From contig CM043964.1 in NCBI GenBank assembly GCA_014529385.2, forward strand, positions 2,713,497 to 2,777,496: a stretch of 64,000 nucleotides of DNA, read 5' to 3'. Shown piece by piece: positions 21,479 to 32,297 of this stretch. The stretch comes from Adiantum capillus-veneris (taxonomy: Eukaryota > Streptophyta > Polypodiopsida > Polypodiales > Pteridaceae). Below the pieces are notes generated by a model. That model was not told the DNA's origin and searched no databases. It saw only the letters and a program-made list of their open reading frames with translations. Numbering within the stretch: the first letter of the stretch is position 1; every line of letters begins with the position of its first letter. The translations under genes were made by a program, and so were the position numbers.

Positions 21479-22611
21479 TGTCAGGAGTTTTTTGGAGCAA
21501 GGGATTGCGCATATGTACATACCCATGCATGGTGCATCAAATAAAGTATTGCCCATTTTCCAGAGCCAGGTGGTTACGTGGGGCCCACATGTGTACAGGT
21601 AGGACACCATGTACATAGTGCATCGATTTTCATCGTTACTAGTACCATTGTGTTTTTCTACAATAAGGAGGAGTTGGTAGCGCGTAAAACTTCTCGAGGA
21701 AGCTATCCGCGGGCCGACGACGTGAGGTGAGCAGGTGCGTCAGATGGCATCTAGTGGCGTCAGGAGGGCGAACGAGGTCAATATTTGCACGTGGATGAGT
21801 ACAGACACAACGTGGGTGTTTGCTTGTGAGAATTATGGAGAAAGGTCATCATGAGGACCTTTTTTTTGGGCCACTTCACGTGGTGGCGAGCTGCATTATT
21901 GGAAAAAAGCTGAGTGCCAGGTGTGCGAATGATGCAAAAAGGTGACAACTATGCACTGCGAGGTCAGTTTTTGGCCTGTTCGGGGTCCGTTTGAGGTCAT
22001 CTAAAAGGCCAAGGGTGCCCAACTAATAAATCTAAGTGTGGGAACTAAAACAACAGAGAGAAGACCAAAAAAAAACGTGGAGAAGAGAGGAGGAACAGCC
22101 GCAGGTGTGTTTTTGCTCATTTTGGAGCCTGTTTTGGCCGTAAACTGCTCATCCGAGGTCGGATTTGAGCACTTTGACATTGTAGACTGGGGTTTTGGGC
22201 CGTTCCGGACGCGATGGCTCTGTCCATTTTTCCAACTTCCTCACTCTTTTCCTGCTATTTTTCTGTGTAAGTTTCTCCTCTGAGCGAAGTTTCTGCTCTA
22301 GTTTGTGATTGTATCTGGCTTATTTTACCCATATTGTGTGAGCTATTTTCCCCATTGGTGTTGGCCCAAGCTCAATTGTATCTAAACATCAGAAATTCTC
22401 CTCTTTTGAGCTGAGTTTTTTGGGTATGTGTGTGTGTGTGTGGAGTGGGCAAGTGGATAGTCTCTCTCCTCTCACTCCAGAGGTGTGTTCCCTGTCTCGG
22501 CCAGGTGTGTTGTGTAAGCCGAGTGGTGCCCCATAGTGTGTGTGTGTATCTTCCCAAGAGTGTGTGTCGGGTCAATATAGAGTCATTGTGTGTGTTTTCA
22601 TCCCGCTCACA
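21479..22611 (+). repeat. G2 LTR B (3' LTR of the right copy)
   Basis: Begins TGTCAGG 28 bases after the integrase stop and ends GCTCACA at 22,611. It is followed by ACGCA, which should be one half of the target duplication; the other half was lost with the left end of the array. Near-identical to LTR A. Confidence 0.88.
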
Positions 22612-22798
22612 ACGCAAATACTTAAAGAGCCGGAGAATCGTACAAGAACTTGAATGTGCTTGTAGCTTTGGAATGTTCAAAGGTTAGCAGCAACATAAAG
22701 CGTTCTTCTTCTATTCAACTTGAGTGATGAAAGAGGCAAGTGAATAACTCTGAATTTACAAAACGGAGCAAAATTGCTCAAATACAATATTTATGGCT
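22612..22798. other. CACTA sequence between LTR B and tnp2-like gene
   Basis: Non-coding as far as I can see. It should rejoin the sequence at 9,977 once the gypsy array is removed, with an unknown amount deleted. Confidence 0.5.
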
Positions 22799-25700
22799 TT
22801 AAGAGATCTCTCTCTCATCCCCGCATAGCTCAGCATACCTTCCTATATCTATATAGAGCTCTCCGTTTAGACAGATGTCCTCTGTTTCATTTTGTAGATC
22901 CTCTGCATGCACCCCATAGAGAGTTGCAACTTGATGTTCTTCTGGCACCACCTCCACGGCTTCTGACTGGGCATCTTCTCCGATATCCTCCATTGATGCC
23001 GCTGTGATTGGCACATGGTAGCCTTCATATGTCCGTGCACTACGAGGGGCTACCTCTATGACGTACCACCAGTTTGATGCAGACTTTGTGGGATGAAATA
23101 TCACCTTCCTGAGCCACATAACTTACATGAGAGCTTCCAAGCACATAAATTCTAAAACACACGTTAACTATTTACATACTTACTTGTTCACAATGCTCGG
23201 GTAGTACGAAAGTGTCTCTTAGGTCAGTCCATTTCTTAGTTGAATCCACCTCAAGAAAACCAGACTCTCCCCTACGCACAGTAGCGTTGCGACCCTCCAT
23301 GATTATCTTGAACCAAGTCAACAAAAAATCCTCTATAATCGATCCTCAAAATCTCTTGTAGCATGCCGAAATAAGTGAGTTCCGCCACCTCCACAGGATC
23401 TGCATCATAGGACCGTCGTCGACTAGACTGTTCAAATTTTGCCATGATTCCACAATCTTGAGTAAAACGTTTTTTGTCGATCCGTTCCACCCTAAAATGC
23501 CGACCTTTACACCATGCTGCCGTGTATGACTTATACTACAACCAACAAAGATTATGAGAGGCCGTTCAAACATCTAGAAAGTTACTAGTCGTACATTGCA
23601 AACTTACCTTGGTCGCGCAACCCCTAGATTACTCCCACTCTTCCTCAGTCACTTCTTCACTGCACTGTTGTGCGCTTTTCAGTTGGTTGTGCAACCATCT
23701 TAAGCTCATGAATGTTGGTAGGCTCTTTAGACCCGTCGGATAGTGCATCGGTTGTCGTCTTCCCCATCTCCACTCGATTCTTGCCCTTTGTCGCTCTTGC
23801 TTTGCATCCTCATATTGTGAGATCCACTTCTACATGACTGGATTGTGAAGCATGCAAAATTGGTTGATTTTATCCTCTAGATCTTCCGTCATCTTCTTCT
23901 CAACACCGAGATTGCAGATGACAATTCGAGATATGCGCTCATCATCTATGGTTTTCCATAGCGTGTCCCAGGCTTTATCAAATCCGTCTAGCCACTCTCC
24001 AATGTACAGTAGGGACTCTGATACCAGCCAACCTTCTGCCATGCTACCCTCCAGACGTGCCTTCTGACGCACATATCCCTTGAGCGTTTTCATGAAACGT
24101 TCTAAAAAGAACATCCATCTGGAATGTACTGTGCCGGCTATTTCCACCTCATCAACTATGTGAACAAGAAGATGCACCTGAATAGTTATCATGGTAGTAG
24201 GAAAATGTTTCTCAAACATACACACAACCTCCGCAACGTTTAGTTTGGCGAATGGTATGGAATCTACATTGATCTCCTTTTGTGAGATCCATTGTACCAA
24301 CTTCGCAAGTTTGTAGATTGTGTTACGGACTTCAAGAGACAGACATCCCTCAATGGAAACCGGTAAAATAAACTGCAAAACATGTGCAACAATGATATTA
24401 ACGTACGTCCACACACGATTTGTTTGACAATTCTCACTATGATATACTCCACTATGAACATACCTGACACATTTTATGCCAGTCGTGTGACTTCAAACGG
24501 GTAAGCTTTCCTTCTTTAGTAAAACACGTTCGGAGCGAGTGCATTATGCCAGTGGGGGTCCGCAAAGATCAAATGGTCTCTTTTACTTTGCGTTCTTGGG
24601 CCCCTGTGAAAATCCATGGTGCTTTAGGGAGTTTTATCGATCCATCGGACGCTGTTTGCGGCCAATATTTCTCCATACGATCCACATTTCTAAGGTCAAC
24701 TCTGGCTCCCAAAGTATCTTTCTTGCCGGTCAGATGGTCCCATAGTAGATTACCCACATTCTTGAATATGTGCATTGGATCGAGCAAGTGATTGATCATG
24801 AGTCGGGGCCAGTATGGTAACTGGTACCATAGAGATAGTCTCTTCATCCCTCGGGGCAATCCGTCATTACACATCTCCTTCTGCTCTAACCATGCTTGTG
24901 CAGACATCCTCGGTGGCTCTCTTCCCAAAAAGCCGTCGCGTAACACATGATTCTCTAGACAATACGCTTGATGACCTTCCTAGATTTGCTTCTTCAGTAA
25001 GGGCGCCCTACGTGCATTCAGTCTAGGTCCACATATGACACATACTCTGTATCCGCTTGTTTGAAGCCCTGCATGTATACACATGATAATAGATCAACTT
25101 GAGAAGAAGCAAGATTTGCAGTGTCTGAGTGAGGAGTGTAAATAGATCACCTGAGCATTCTGTTAGTCTGGGATAGTCATGCATGGTCCACATTAGAATG
25201 CCTCTGATCAAAGCATTCCGTCGACCTGTGTGTCGGCTCATATCCACCACCTCTATGCCAATCCACAATTGTTGTAGCTCTTCCAATAGTGGACGAAGAT
25301 ACACATCCATATTCTTCACTTTATATCGCCTCGGCACAATCAAGCTTAGCCATAGGTGCCCCTTCTTCGTAGTCAACCACGGGGGAATGTTGTAGTTGAC
25401 GATGACAACGGGCCATACAGTGTAAGATGTTGATCTTTGACCAAATGGATTTATGCCATCCATAGCCAGACCTAAGCGCAAATTTCGAGCTTCCCTCGCA
25501 AAATTCGTCCATGTTTCATCTATATGTTTCCAGGCTGCACAATCTACAGGAATCCGTAGCACACCATCCGAAGATTTATTCACCTCATGCCATGATGCTA
25601 GGGCGGCCATGGACTTACATTCGAAGAAATGCTTGATGCGAGGAAGTAGAGGAAAATGTCGCAAAACCTTTTGCGGAATTTTTTTTCCGTGTAGATCTAC

Positions 25701-26519
25701 TCGATATCTTTCGGAATCACATTTCAGACACTTCTCCATGTCTATGTATTCCCCTCTGAAAAGAATGCAGTCATTAGGGCCAGCGTGGATCGAATTGTTA
25801 TCCATTCCCAAGTTTCGCAAAATCTTTCTTGCTTCCTCTCGAGAATCTGGCATCACATTATCAACTGATAGTATGTGCTCTTTGAGCAATCTACACAACA
25901 TAAAAATACGGTACAATTGTGTAAAAATCTATCAGATCATTATACATTTAGAGTTTTATTAAAGTAAACTAATTGTAATAGATCACCTGAAAAGCGTTGT
26001 GATGCTAGTGTCACTCCATCCAAACTTTGTTTGCATGTTGAGAAGAACCAGGAGTGCTTTCAATCTAAACACATGTGCTCCATTATACAATGGCGTATCG
26101 GCTTCACTTTTCATATCATCATAGACAAGCCTTTCTGAATCCATGATCGTCTCAATCATTTCATCAATTTCGGGCTCAAACATTGCCTCGTTGGGAATGT
26201 GGTGTGGATGATCATCCCCCGAGCTGTCAGAGGCTACATCTTGTGGCCTCACATATGCTGCTTGACCAAAGCGCTTGCGAACACGTCTATTGGGTTGCAA
26301 GATTGCTGCTTGTTGGCCAACGTCAGAGTTCGACGAGTTATAATTGGCAACAACTTGATCTATAATAGATGGATCGAACTCACCAAATTCACAAACGTGC
26401 TGCAAAGAAACGCGTCTTGTCCGTCGCACATCATGCCTACAATGGTTACAAGGACATAAGATCCTTGTTGAGAAATAGGTGTTTCGGTTGGACGGCCCCA
26501 CATTCTCGTCACTACTCAT
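22799..26519 (-). pseudogene. tnp2-like CACTA transposase
   Basis: Exon 1 (26,519-25,987) begins MSSDENVGPSN and holds the N-terminal transposase-associated domain with a Cys/His motif (CPCNHCRHD). A 96-bp intron (25,986-25,891, GT-AG on the minus strand) leads to exon 2 (25,890 to about 25,152) with the core of the tnp2 family (LKCDSERYRVD, KKIPQKVLRHFP, MDGINPFG, ALIRGILMWTMHDYP). Exon 3 (about 25,065-24,470) continues with ICGPRLNARRAPLLKKQ, a TAG at 24,982-24,980, then MINHLLDPMHIFKNV and LKSHDWHKMCQ before a GTATGT donor. Exon 4 (about 24,378-23,830) is the DUF4218 type (KYLFEKHFPTT-like). Below 23,573 lie DUF4216-type pieces (GVKVGILGW, RRGESGFLEVDSTKKW, YVIEVAPRSARTYEGY). The stop makes the copy probably inactive. 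Confidence 0.85.
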
Positions 26520-26581
26520 AATGAGGGCAAAAATCTTATAACCTGGACAACAAATTTAATCTTCTATTGACATTCTTCTTC

Positions 26582-26625
<44 letters not shown>

Positions 26626-27425
26626 CTCTCTCTTTGTTCACACTGTAAACTACCTCACATTCTCTACTCATGTCGACTCCCCGCACACCTCGGTCTAGAG
26701 GTGCACGAAGATCAGAACCACCGGGTTATAATCTCATCTTTATTGGTGGTCAATGCCTATATTTGTGGGTACAAGAAATCTACACACCCACGTCTACATG
26801 ACACTGCATGTAGTGGACAAAACCCCTTTGCCTCTTCTCTAGCTGTAGCATTTCACAGCATCTTAACATCTTTTCATAGTAGATCTTTGTTTGTAGCATG
26901 CAGGTACGTCATTCTTGCAATGTAGCTGATGTTTGCTCAAGGCACTTAATTCTTATTCTAGATTTGACGGGATGTGGTGTGTGTGTGTGTGTGACCCTTG
27001 GAATCGTCATCTTGCATCACTAATTTCTGTGTATGCTCAATTTGCTCTTCCATTAGCTGAACATGACAGCTTATTGTGTGGTAGCAACAGTCGAACATGC
27101 AGGTGGAATTGCTGGTCCGCATGGACTGTCGAGGTTGTGAGCGCAGGAAATTTTCTCTCCATTTCTTCTAACCTTATTTTAAAGGATTTCCTCGCCATTT
27201 CTTCTAACCTTAAATAACTTAAATCTAATTTAATATAACATATATAAACCTAAGTTAATAAACCTAAATCTAATCTAATATAACGTAAATCTAAATCTAA
27301 CGTAAATAAACCTAAATCTAATCAAACATAAATCTAACTAAAAATAAACCTAAATCTAATCTAATTTAACTTAAATAAACCTAAATCTAATTTAACGTAA
27401 GTCTACATCTAACCTAATCTTTAAC
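26520..27425. other. CACTA 5' region upstream of tnp2: low-complexity DNA
   Basis: Contains a CT microsatellite (26,588-26,622) and, at about 27,205-27,425, some 20 imperfect copies of an AT-rich word like AAACCTAAATCTAA. No gene recognised. The transposase promoter should lie here. Confidence 0.6.
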
Positions 27426-27440
27426 GTCTTTTGGGATAGT

Positions 27441-27836
27441 TTCCTACGAGGTTAAAACTCTCTTCTTCTTGTGTGTGTGTGTGTGTGTGTGTGGGTGTGT
27501 GCGTGCCAATAAAAAGAGAAAAATGGTATAACCTTTCTATCACCCAAGTGTGGTAGATTGGCTATGCCATTTTCCTCTTGAATAACAAGTCTTGGTTTCA
27601 ACTCCTCGTCGGCTAGATTTTTATGTCTCTTTAATTATTTTCCTACGACGTTAAATTAAACTCTCTTCTTCTCGGGTGTGTGTGCACGCCAATAAAAAAA
27701 GGAGAAAAATGGTATAACTTTTCTATCACTGAAGTGTGATAGATTGGTTATGCCATTTCCCTTATGAATAACATGTCTTGAGTTCAACTCCTGTCGACTA
27801 GATCTTTAAGGTCTCTTGGGATACTTTCCTACGATG
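27441..27836 (+). repeat. SINE-like tRNA-related repeat in tandem
   Basis: The word TTCCTACGA recurs at 27,441, 27,640 and 27,826 (periods 199 and 186), bounding two full units. Each unit contains a tRNA-like stretch: GATTGGTTATGCC, then about 35 bases later GAGTTCAACTCC. In unit 2 the latter fits the pol III B-box consensus GWTCRANNC exactly; unit 1 has an extra T. A TTC-rich tail follows. A related single copy is at about 42,745-42,890. No intact tRNA fold with an A box was found, so a tRNA-derived SINE is likely but unproved. Confidence 0.6.
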
Positions 27837-27844
27837 TTAAGACT

Positions 27845-28515
<671 letters not shown>

Positions 28516-28599
28516 GTTACCTTGCTTGCTTGAGCACGCGTCGAAAACTCAGATATGAGATATGAGTTTTCGGACGCTCTCGGGGTTATTTTTTTAGCC

Positions 28600-28753
28600 C
28601 TGTTGGCATCGCTATATGTGTTGCTATAGGCGTCGCTATGTTACTTGTAACATCATAGCGAGGGCCTATAGCGATGCATATAGCGACGCCGTGCATTTTC
28701 ATTTTTGAGCGTCTCACTATGAGCGTCGCTAATGTTAAGCATGGCTTGCAGTG
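28600..28753. repeat. Right CACTA terminal inverted repeat and subterminal array
   Basis: Seven or more copies of GCGTCGCTAT / ATAGCGACGC variants in both orientations lead to the terminal CTTGCAGTG. Together with the left array this defines the element. ATT target duplication follows at 28,754-28,756. Confidence 0.92.
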
Positions 28754-28756
28754 ATT

Positions 28757-29349
28757 GTTACCCTTCCCAGGCTCATCACATGAGTAAAATCCCTTTATAA
28801 TTCTTAAGCTAAAGGTCAATAGAGACTAAGCCCACTAGAAATCTCTAGTACATTTTACACAATGCCGCCTAAATTGGATTAAGAACCTAAGTAACCATTG
28901 ATTATTAAGAAGGCATTCCCCATGGTATTAAGAGAACATCTCTAACGCCTAGCTTGGTCAACCTAGCTTAGTCGGATTGCTTGATTTTTGAACCTAGGCA
29001 AGTGATTATGATAAAAAATTACATTGAGTTTAATGTTTGATACCAAGCAAATGCGCTGAATAAGATTATGCTACCAATTACAATTAAAGCAGACAAACAT
29101 GGATGCAAAAAAGATAAGGGGCAATGCTAATGGATAAGAAACACTTGTTTGTGTTGATGATCGTGCTTGATTTGAAGAGTGAACGAGAGAAATATTCCAT
29201 GAAGGTCCAAATCCTAACAACAACAACATGTTTCTGTACACACTAGGAAACCCAAAGAATACCTCTAGGGGGAACATCACTGCGAAAAGGTACCAACACT
29301 TATTGAACACGATTAAAAAACATAAGGAACCCTAACCTAATTATTTGCA
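28757..29349. other. Possible 3' LTR of G3, interrupted by the CACTA insertion
   Basis: No gene. On the minus strand a purine run (CTAAGGGGGAG, 29,353-29,363) is followed by TGCAAATAATTAGG, as expected for a polypurine tract and LTR start. If so, the LTR would run leftward to 28,757 and resume left of 8,296. No matching 5' LTR was found near 37 kb, so this stays tentative. Confidence 0.35.
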
Positions 29350-29364
29350 CTCCCCCTTAGAGAG

Positions 29365-29712
29365 TCAAGGGAATAGGATATTGTAGAGATTGGGGGGAAA
29401 CCCTAAGGCTAAACCCCTACCCTCGTTGTCAAGAAAAACAAAGTCATCATCCGTGAGACCATATGTGCCATCCGTATAATCATGTAAATCTTCTTCATCA
29501 TCTGAGGCACCAATGTTTACTAAGAAGGTCACCAGACGCCTATAGTCATCTTGGTCAAAAGGATAGGCTTGTGCAATGGGAGATACACTCTCTACTAAGT
29601 ATGGATCAGTCATGGTCAAGAGATGTATCAGCCATTCTAACTCCTCGAAATTCCTCTCACATGCTAGCGTACCTGCCAAATCCCATTCACAGGAAAGCAC
29701 CGGAAAGACCAT
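29365..29712 (-). CDS. Acidic 115-codon open frame near the 3' end of G3, unknown
   Basis: Open frame with start and stop, rich in Asp/Glu (ASDDEEDLHDYTDGTYG, LTDDDFVFLDNEGRG). It ends just before the proposed polypurine tract. I do not recognise it. Its place, downstream of integrase and in the sense direction, suits an accessory 3' ORF or the tail of the extended polyprotein. No membrane segment or zinc motif is visible. Confidence 0.4.
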   Translation of the reverse strand: MVFPVLSCEWDLAGTLACERNFEELEWLIHLLTMTDPYLVESVSPIAQAYPFDQDDYRRLVTFLVNIGASDDEEDLHDYTDGTYGLTDDDFVFLDNEGRGLALGFPPNLYNILFP

Positions 29713-29828
29713 GTGGAGGTTGTGTCGAAGCTTCTATTTCCGTATAGGAACTACATGAAGAGCAAGCCTGCTTCATTTGACTTCCCTGTTCTTGAGCTAG
29801 GTGGAACAAAGCGTTCTTTCTTCGGTAC

Positions 29829-30029
29829 CTAAACTAGCTCTAGAGTAGGTGTGTAGCATCCCGTGATTTTTTCCTTTCCACGATCTTCGATTTGTTTTAG
29901 GGCCACAGGATTGAGCTCACATGGGCCCAATGACAAGTAAGAGCACAATTTACGTTTTGGTACCAAGATTTGATCATTTCCTTCATAGTAGCCTTGGGCT
30001 TCCAATAGTTTTTTAGGAATCCACCACAA
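29829..30029 (-). pseudogene. Unrecognised coding remnant in the G3 3' region
   Basis: 66 codons beginning MWWIPKKLLEAQGYYEGN and continuing ILVPKRKLCSYL. The preceding 270 bases in several minus frames look like former coding sequence with many stops. It lies between the second protease-like region and the acidic frame. Function unknown. Confidence 0.35.
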
Positions 30030-30299
30030 TGTTTCTTTTCATTTGTTGGACGAATGGAACGTCTCTTACCAGGCTCCTGGCTTTAAGCATTGGCTATGGT
30101 CGCTAAAGAAGCTTTAGGGACCCACTTATATGTTTTCTTTGCTATATTGGGATGGGTCTTGTGTGTCTCATGCTTTATTTCAACTACATCAGTTGAAGCT
30201 CTAGAGACTTGGGCTATGGCGACACATGGTTCAACCTTGGACATGCAATGTTTTGGGTTTTATTTCCTTAAGAGGAAATATCTTAGCGACTATGGCTTG

Positions 30300-30867
30300 A
30301 GTGGCAGGGCTAAGAGTTGGTTTTTGTGTTGTGACACCCCCTGTCCCCCAATCAATAGTGCATTTGGTGGCTATCATTCACGTGCGTCCTATGTTTATAT
30401 TACCCTCCATAGTTCCAATAGGCATGACCAAAAAGTCTTGAGCTACAACCCCATTGTCATAACTGACAAAAGTGTGCCAGATTCCAAAAATCGTAGTGTT
30501 TTTTCTTGTTGACACCCTTGACTTGGATAATACTCTCAGATAGAGGTGGCTTCCCTAACTAAGACCACACCCCATATGATAGCAGCTTATATTTAGCCCC
30601 CGTGTCCAATAAAGTGTTATATAGCACTTTTCCATAGGTGTTGTTTAGGTCAATAGGGTATCGTAAAGGTGTGTCAGAGTCCAACCAATCCTCATCGGTT
30701 TCAACGTGGAATGCATGTGTAACTCCAAGGTTAGCCTCTCGTTTTCGTCTTATGCGTTGTTGTCGCTCCTTAGCCTCAGCTTGAGTTTGTATCTTCTTCA
30801 ATTCTGTTTGTGCCTTGGCTGCCTTCTTTGTAAGGATGACACATAGCTCCTCTTGGCTTAAAGGATC
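30300..30867 (-). pseudogene. Post-integrase charged linker and second retropepsin-like region of G3
   Basis: Directly after the integrase C-terminus, a minus frame reads a Lys/Gln/Glu-rich probably coiled segment (TELKKIQTQAEAKERQQR). It then continues to LYNTLLDTGAKYKLLSYGVW, where DTG (30,598-30,606) fits an aspartic-protease active site. After a stop and frame change, another frame gives TFVSYDNGVVAQDFLVMPIG, a NIGRT segment and IDWGTG near 30,345, resembling the flap-to-ILGR-W end of retropepsins. G3 already has an ordinary protease at 34.1-34.8 kb, so this would be a second one. The domain is decayed. The alternative is a fragment of another element. Confidence 0.5.
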
Positions 30868-31748
30868 ATAATATCTTTTAAATTTTCTCCATTGAGGAAT
30901 CCAATGGTTTTAACTCCATCAAGAGTCTCCACATGAATGGTTCCTTGTGGGGTGATCTCACATACTCTATATGTTCCTTTTCTCGCATATTTCAACTTTT
31001 TCTTTTTGTTATGCACCCCATACATAAGTACTTTATCACCGACATTGATATCTTTGTTCTTTAGATGACGGTCAAACCATTTCTTCCTCCTATCTTTCTC
31101 CACAAATCCATTTTGCACAGCTAATTGCCTCTCTTCATCTAGCCTTTCAAGGATATATAATTGCTCAATCAAGGAGTTACCATCCCAACCTTCTTGAGAA
31201 GCTACTTGAAGACTAGGAACGACAAACTCCCATGGCATAACCGCTTCTTGGCCATACACTATCTTAAACGGTGTGCAGTTAATGGCAACTTTGTATGCAG
31301 TATGATAAGCCCATAGAGCTGATGTAAACTTTAAATCCCAATCTGTGCGATGAGTTTCCACCGTCTTGGTCAAGATAGAGATTAAGGTCTTGTTGGTGCT
31401 CTCAGTTTGGCCATTTGCTTGTGGATAATAAGGTGTGGACTTCTGGTTAGCTATCATAAAGTTGGTAGTGAGTTCTTTTATTACTCCATTTATAAAATGA
31501 GTACCATTGTCACCCACAATCTCAAAGGGACAACCAAATCTTGTAATAATGTTCTCAAAGAGAAACTTGGAAGTTAACCTCGCATCGGCCTTACGTGTCA
31601 CCCTGGCTTCCGCCCACTTTGTCACATAGTCAGTGGCAACGATAATATATCGAGATTGAGTGCTAGGAGCTGCCGGACTAACTAGGCCTACAAAGTCCAA
31701 ACCCCATTTGTCAAATGGTTGAGTCACTTTAACAGGATGTAAGGGCAT
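30858..31748 (-). CDS. G3 integrase core and C-terminal domain
   Basis: 296 open codons. The integrase would insert the element DNA. Core motifs: FDKWGLDFVG (first Asp), VGDNGTHF (second Asp, 'GDN' in place of the usual 'SDN/SDR'), NGQTESTNKTL (catalytic Glu), then LWAYHTAYK and TPFKIVYGQEA. The C-terminal part has VGDKVLMYG, a KGTYRV motif (GPY/F-like) and NGENLK. The N-terminal zinc motif lies upstream in other frames (31.75-31.9 kb). At the end the frame leaves the family pattern: one base change within TTTAAAAGA would restore the usual LKRYYDP ending and join it to the next coding stretch. Confidence 0.85.
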   Translation of the reverse strand: MPLHPVKVTQPFDKWGLDFVGLVSPAAPSTQSRYIIVATDYVTKWAEARVTRKADARLTSKFLFENIITRFGCPFEIVGDNGTHFINGVIKELTTNFMIANQKSTPYYPQANGQTESTNKTLISILTKTVETHRTDWDLKFTSALWAYHTAYKVAINCTPFKIVYGQEAVMPWEFVVPSLQVASQEGWDGNSLIEQLYILERLDEERQLAVQNGFVEKDRRKKWFDRHLKNKDINVGDKVLMYGVHNKKKKLKYARKGTYRVCEITPQGTIHVETLDGVKTIGFLNGENLKDIMIL

Positions 31749-32297
31749 ATTATCCTTTCGTTGTGTGATCTTGTAACGTTAACATTCACCACATCTTTTT
31801 GTAAAAAGTGATGCATCCTTGAATAAGGTAGGCCACCAATATCCTGATTCCAACACCTTTTCTAGTTGTTAGTCCCCCTGATAAATGTCCTGCCCGGCTA
31901 TACCCATGTGGTCTTCTTGCAGTATGTATACATACTCATCCTCATGGACACAAGGTTTAAGAATATCATCCTTCCCTAGCCTGTAGAGAGTTCTTGCAAT
32001 GAGAGAGTAAGGTTCACATTCTTTTAACAGTTTTCGAGCTATATCCTTACGAAGCTCTTTGGGTGGAAAACCATTAACTAGAAAGTTCAGAATCTTCTCA
32101 CTCCATTCAGGAATGGTTTCGACTAGGAATAGAGAAGTATCGGGCAACTCATCATCAACTCCAGTAGGGGCTTCACCATTGGGCATGCAAGACAAATGAT
32201 TCACCATGACATGTCTTTTACGAGGTCTCAGCACAACGGTAAAATCAAACTGAAGGAGAATTAACACAACCATTGTGGAATTCTTCCCGTTGAACAA
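31749..32297 (-). pseudogene. G3 RNase H end and integrase zinc-domain remnant
   Basis: The open frame 32,297-31,869 contains the end of the native RNase H (QFDFTVVLRPRKRHVMVNHL; the usual AD-LSR became VNHLSCM), the linker VDDELPDTSLFLVE and the pre-integrase segment (LYRLGKDDILKPCV, EDHMGIAGQDIYQGD). The His/Cys part continues in other frames to 31,749. Confidence 0.72.

Larger units (their letters stand above)
9978..22611 (+). mobile_element. G2: tandem pair of Tat-lineage Ty3/gypsy copies inside the CACTA element
   Basis: Bases 9,978-15,066 repeat at 17,543-22,611 (offset 7,565, later 7,547) with only scattered differences. The structure is: truncated internal region (protease onward), LTR, complete internal region, LTR. 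The left copy lacks LTR, leader, gag and the start of the protease. It abuts the CACTA tnpA-like exon at 9,977/9,978. The right LTR ends cleanly at 22,611. Tat membership rests on the two RNase H domains. The arrangement fits an LTR-internal-LTR-internal-LTR array, made by unequal crossing over, that later lost its left end. Confidence 0.9.

Noticed and set aside
27205-27425. Possible interstitial telomere-like array (CTAAA words)
   Set aside because: Words read AAACCTAAATCTAA with no CCCTAAA units and no 7-base period; treated as AT-rich low-complexity DNA.
27441-27836. True tRNA genes
   Set aside because: A B-box-like word is present but no acceptable A box, acceptor stem or anticodon arm can be drawn; called SINE-like instead.
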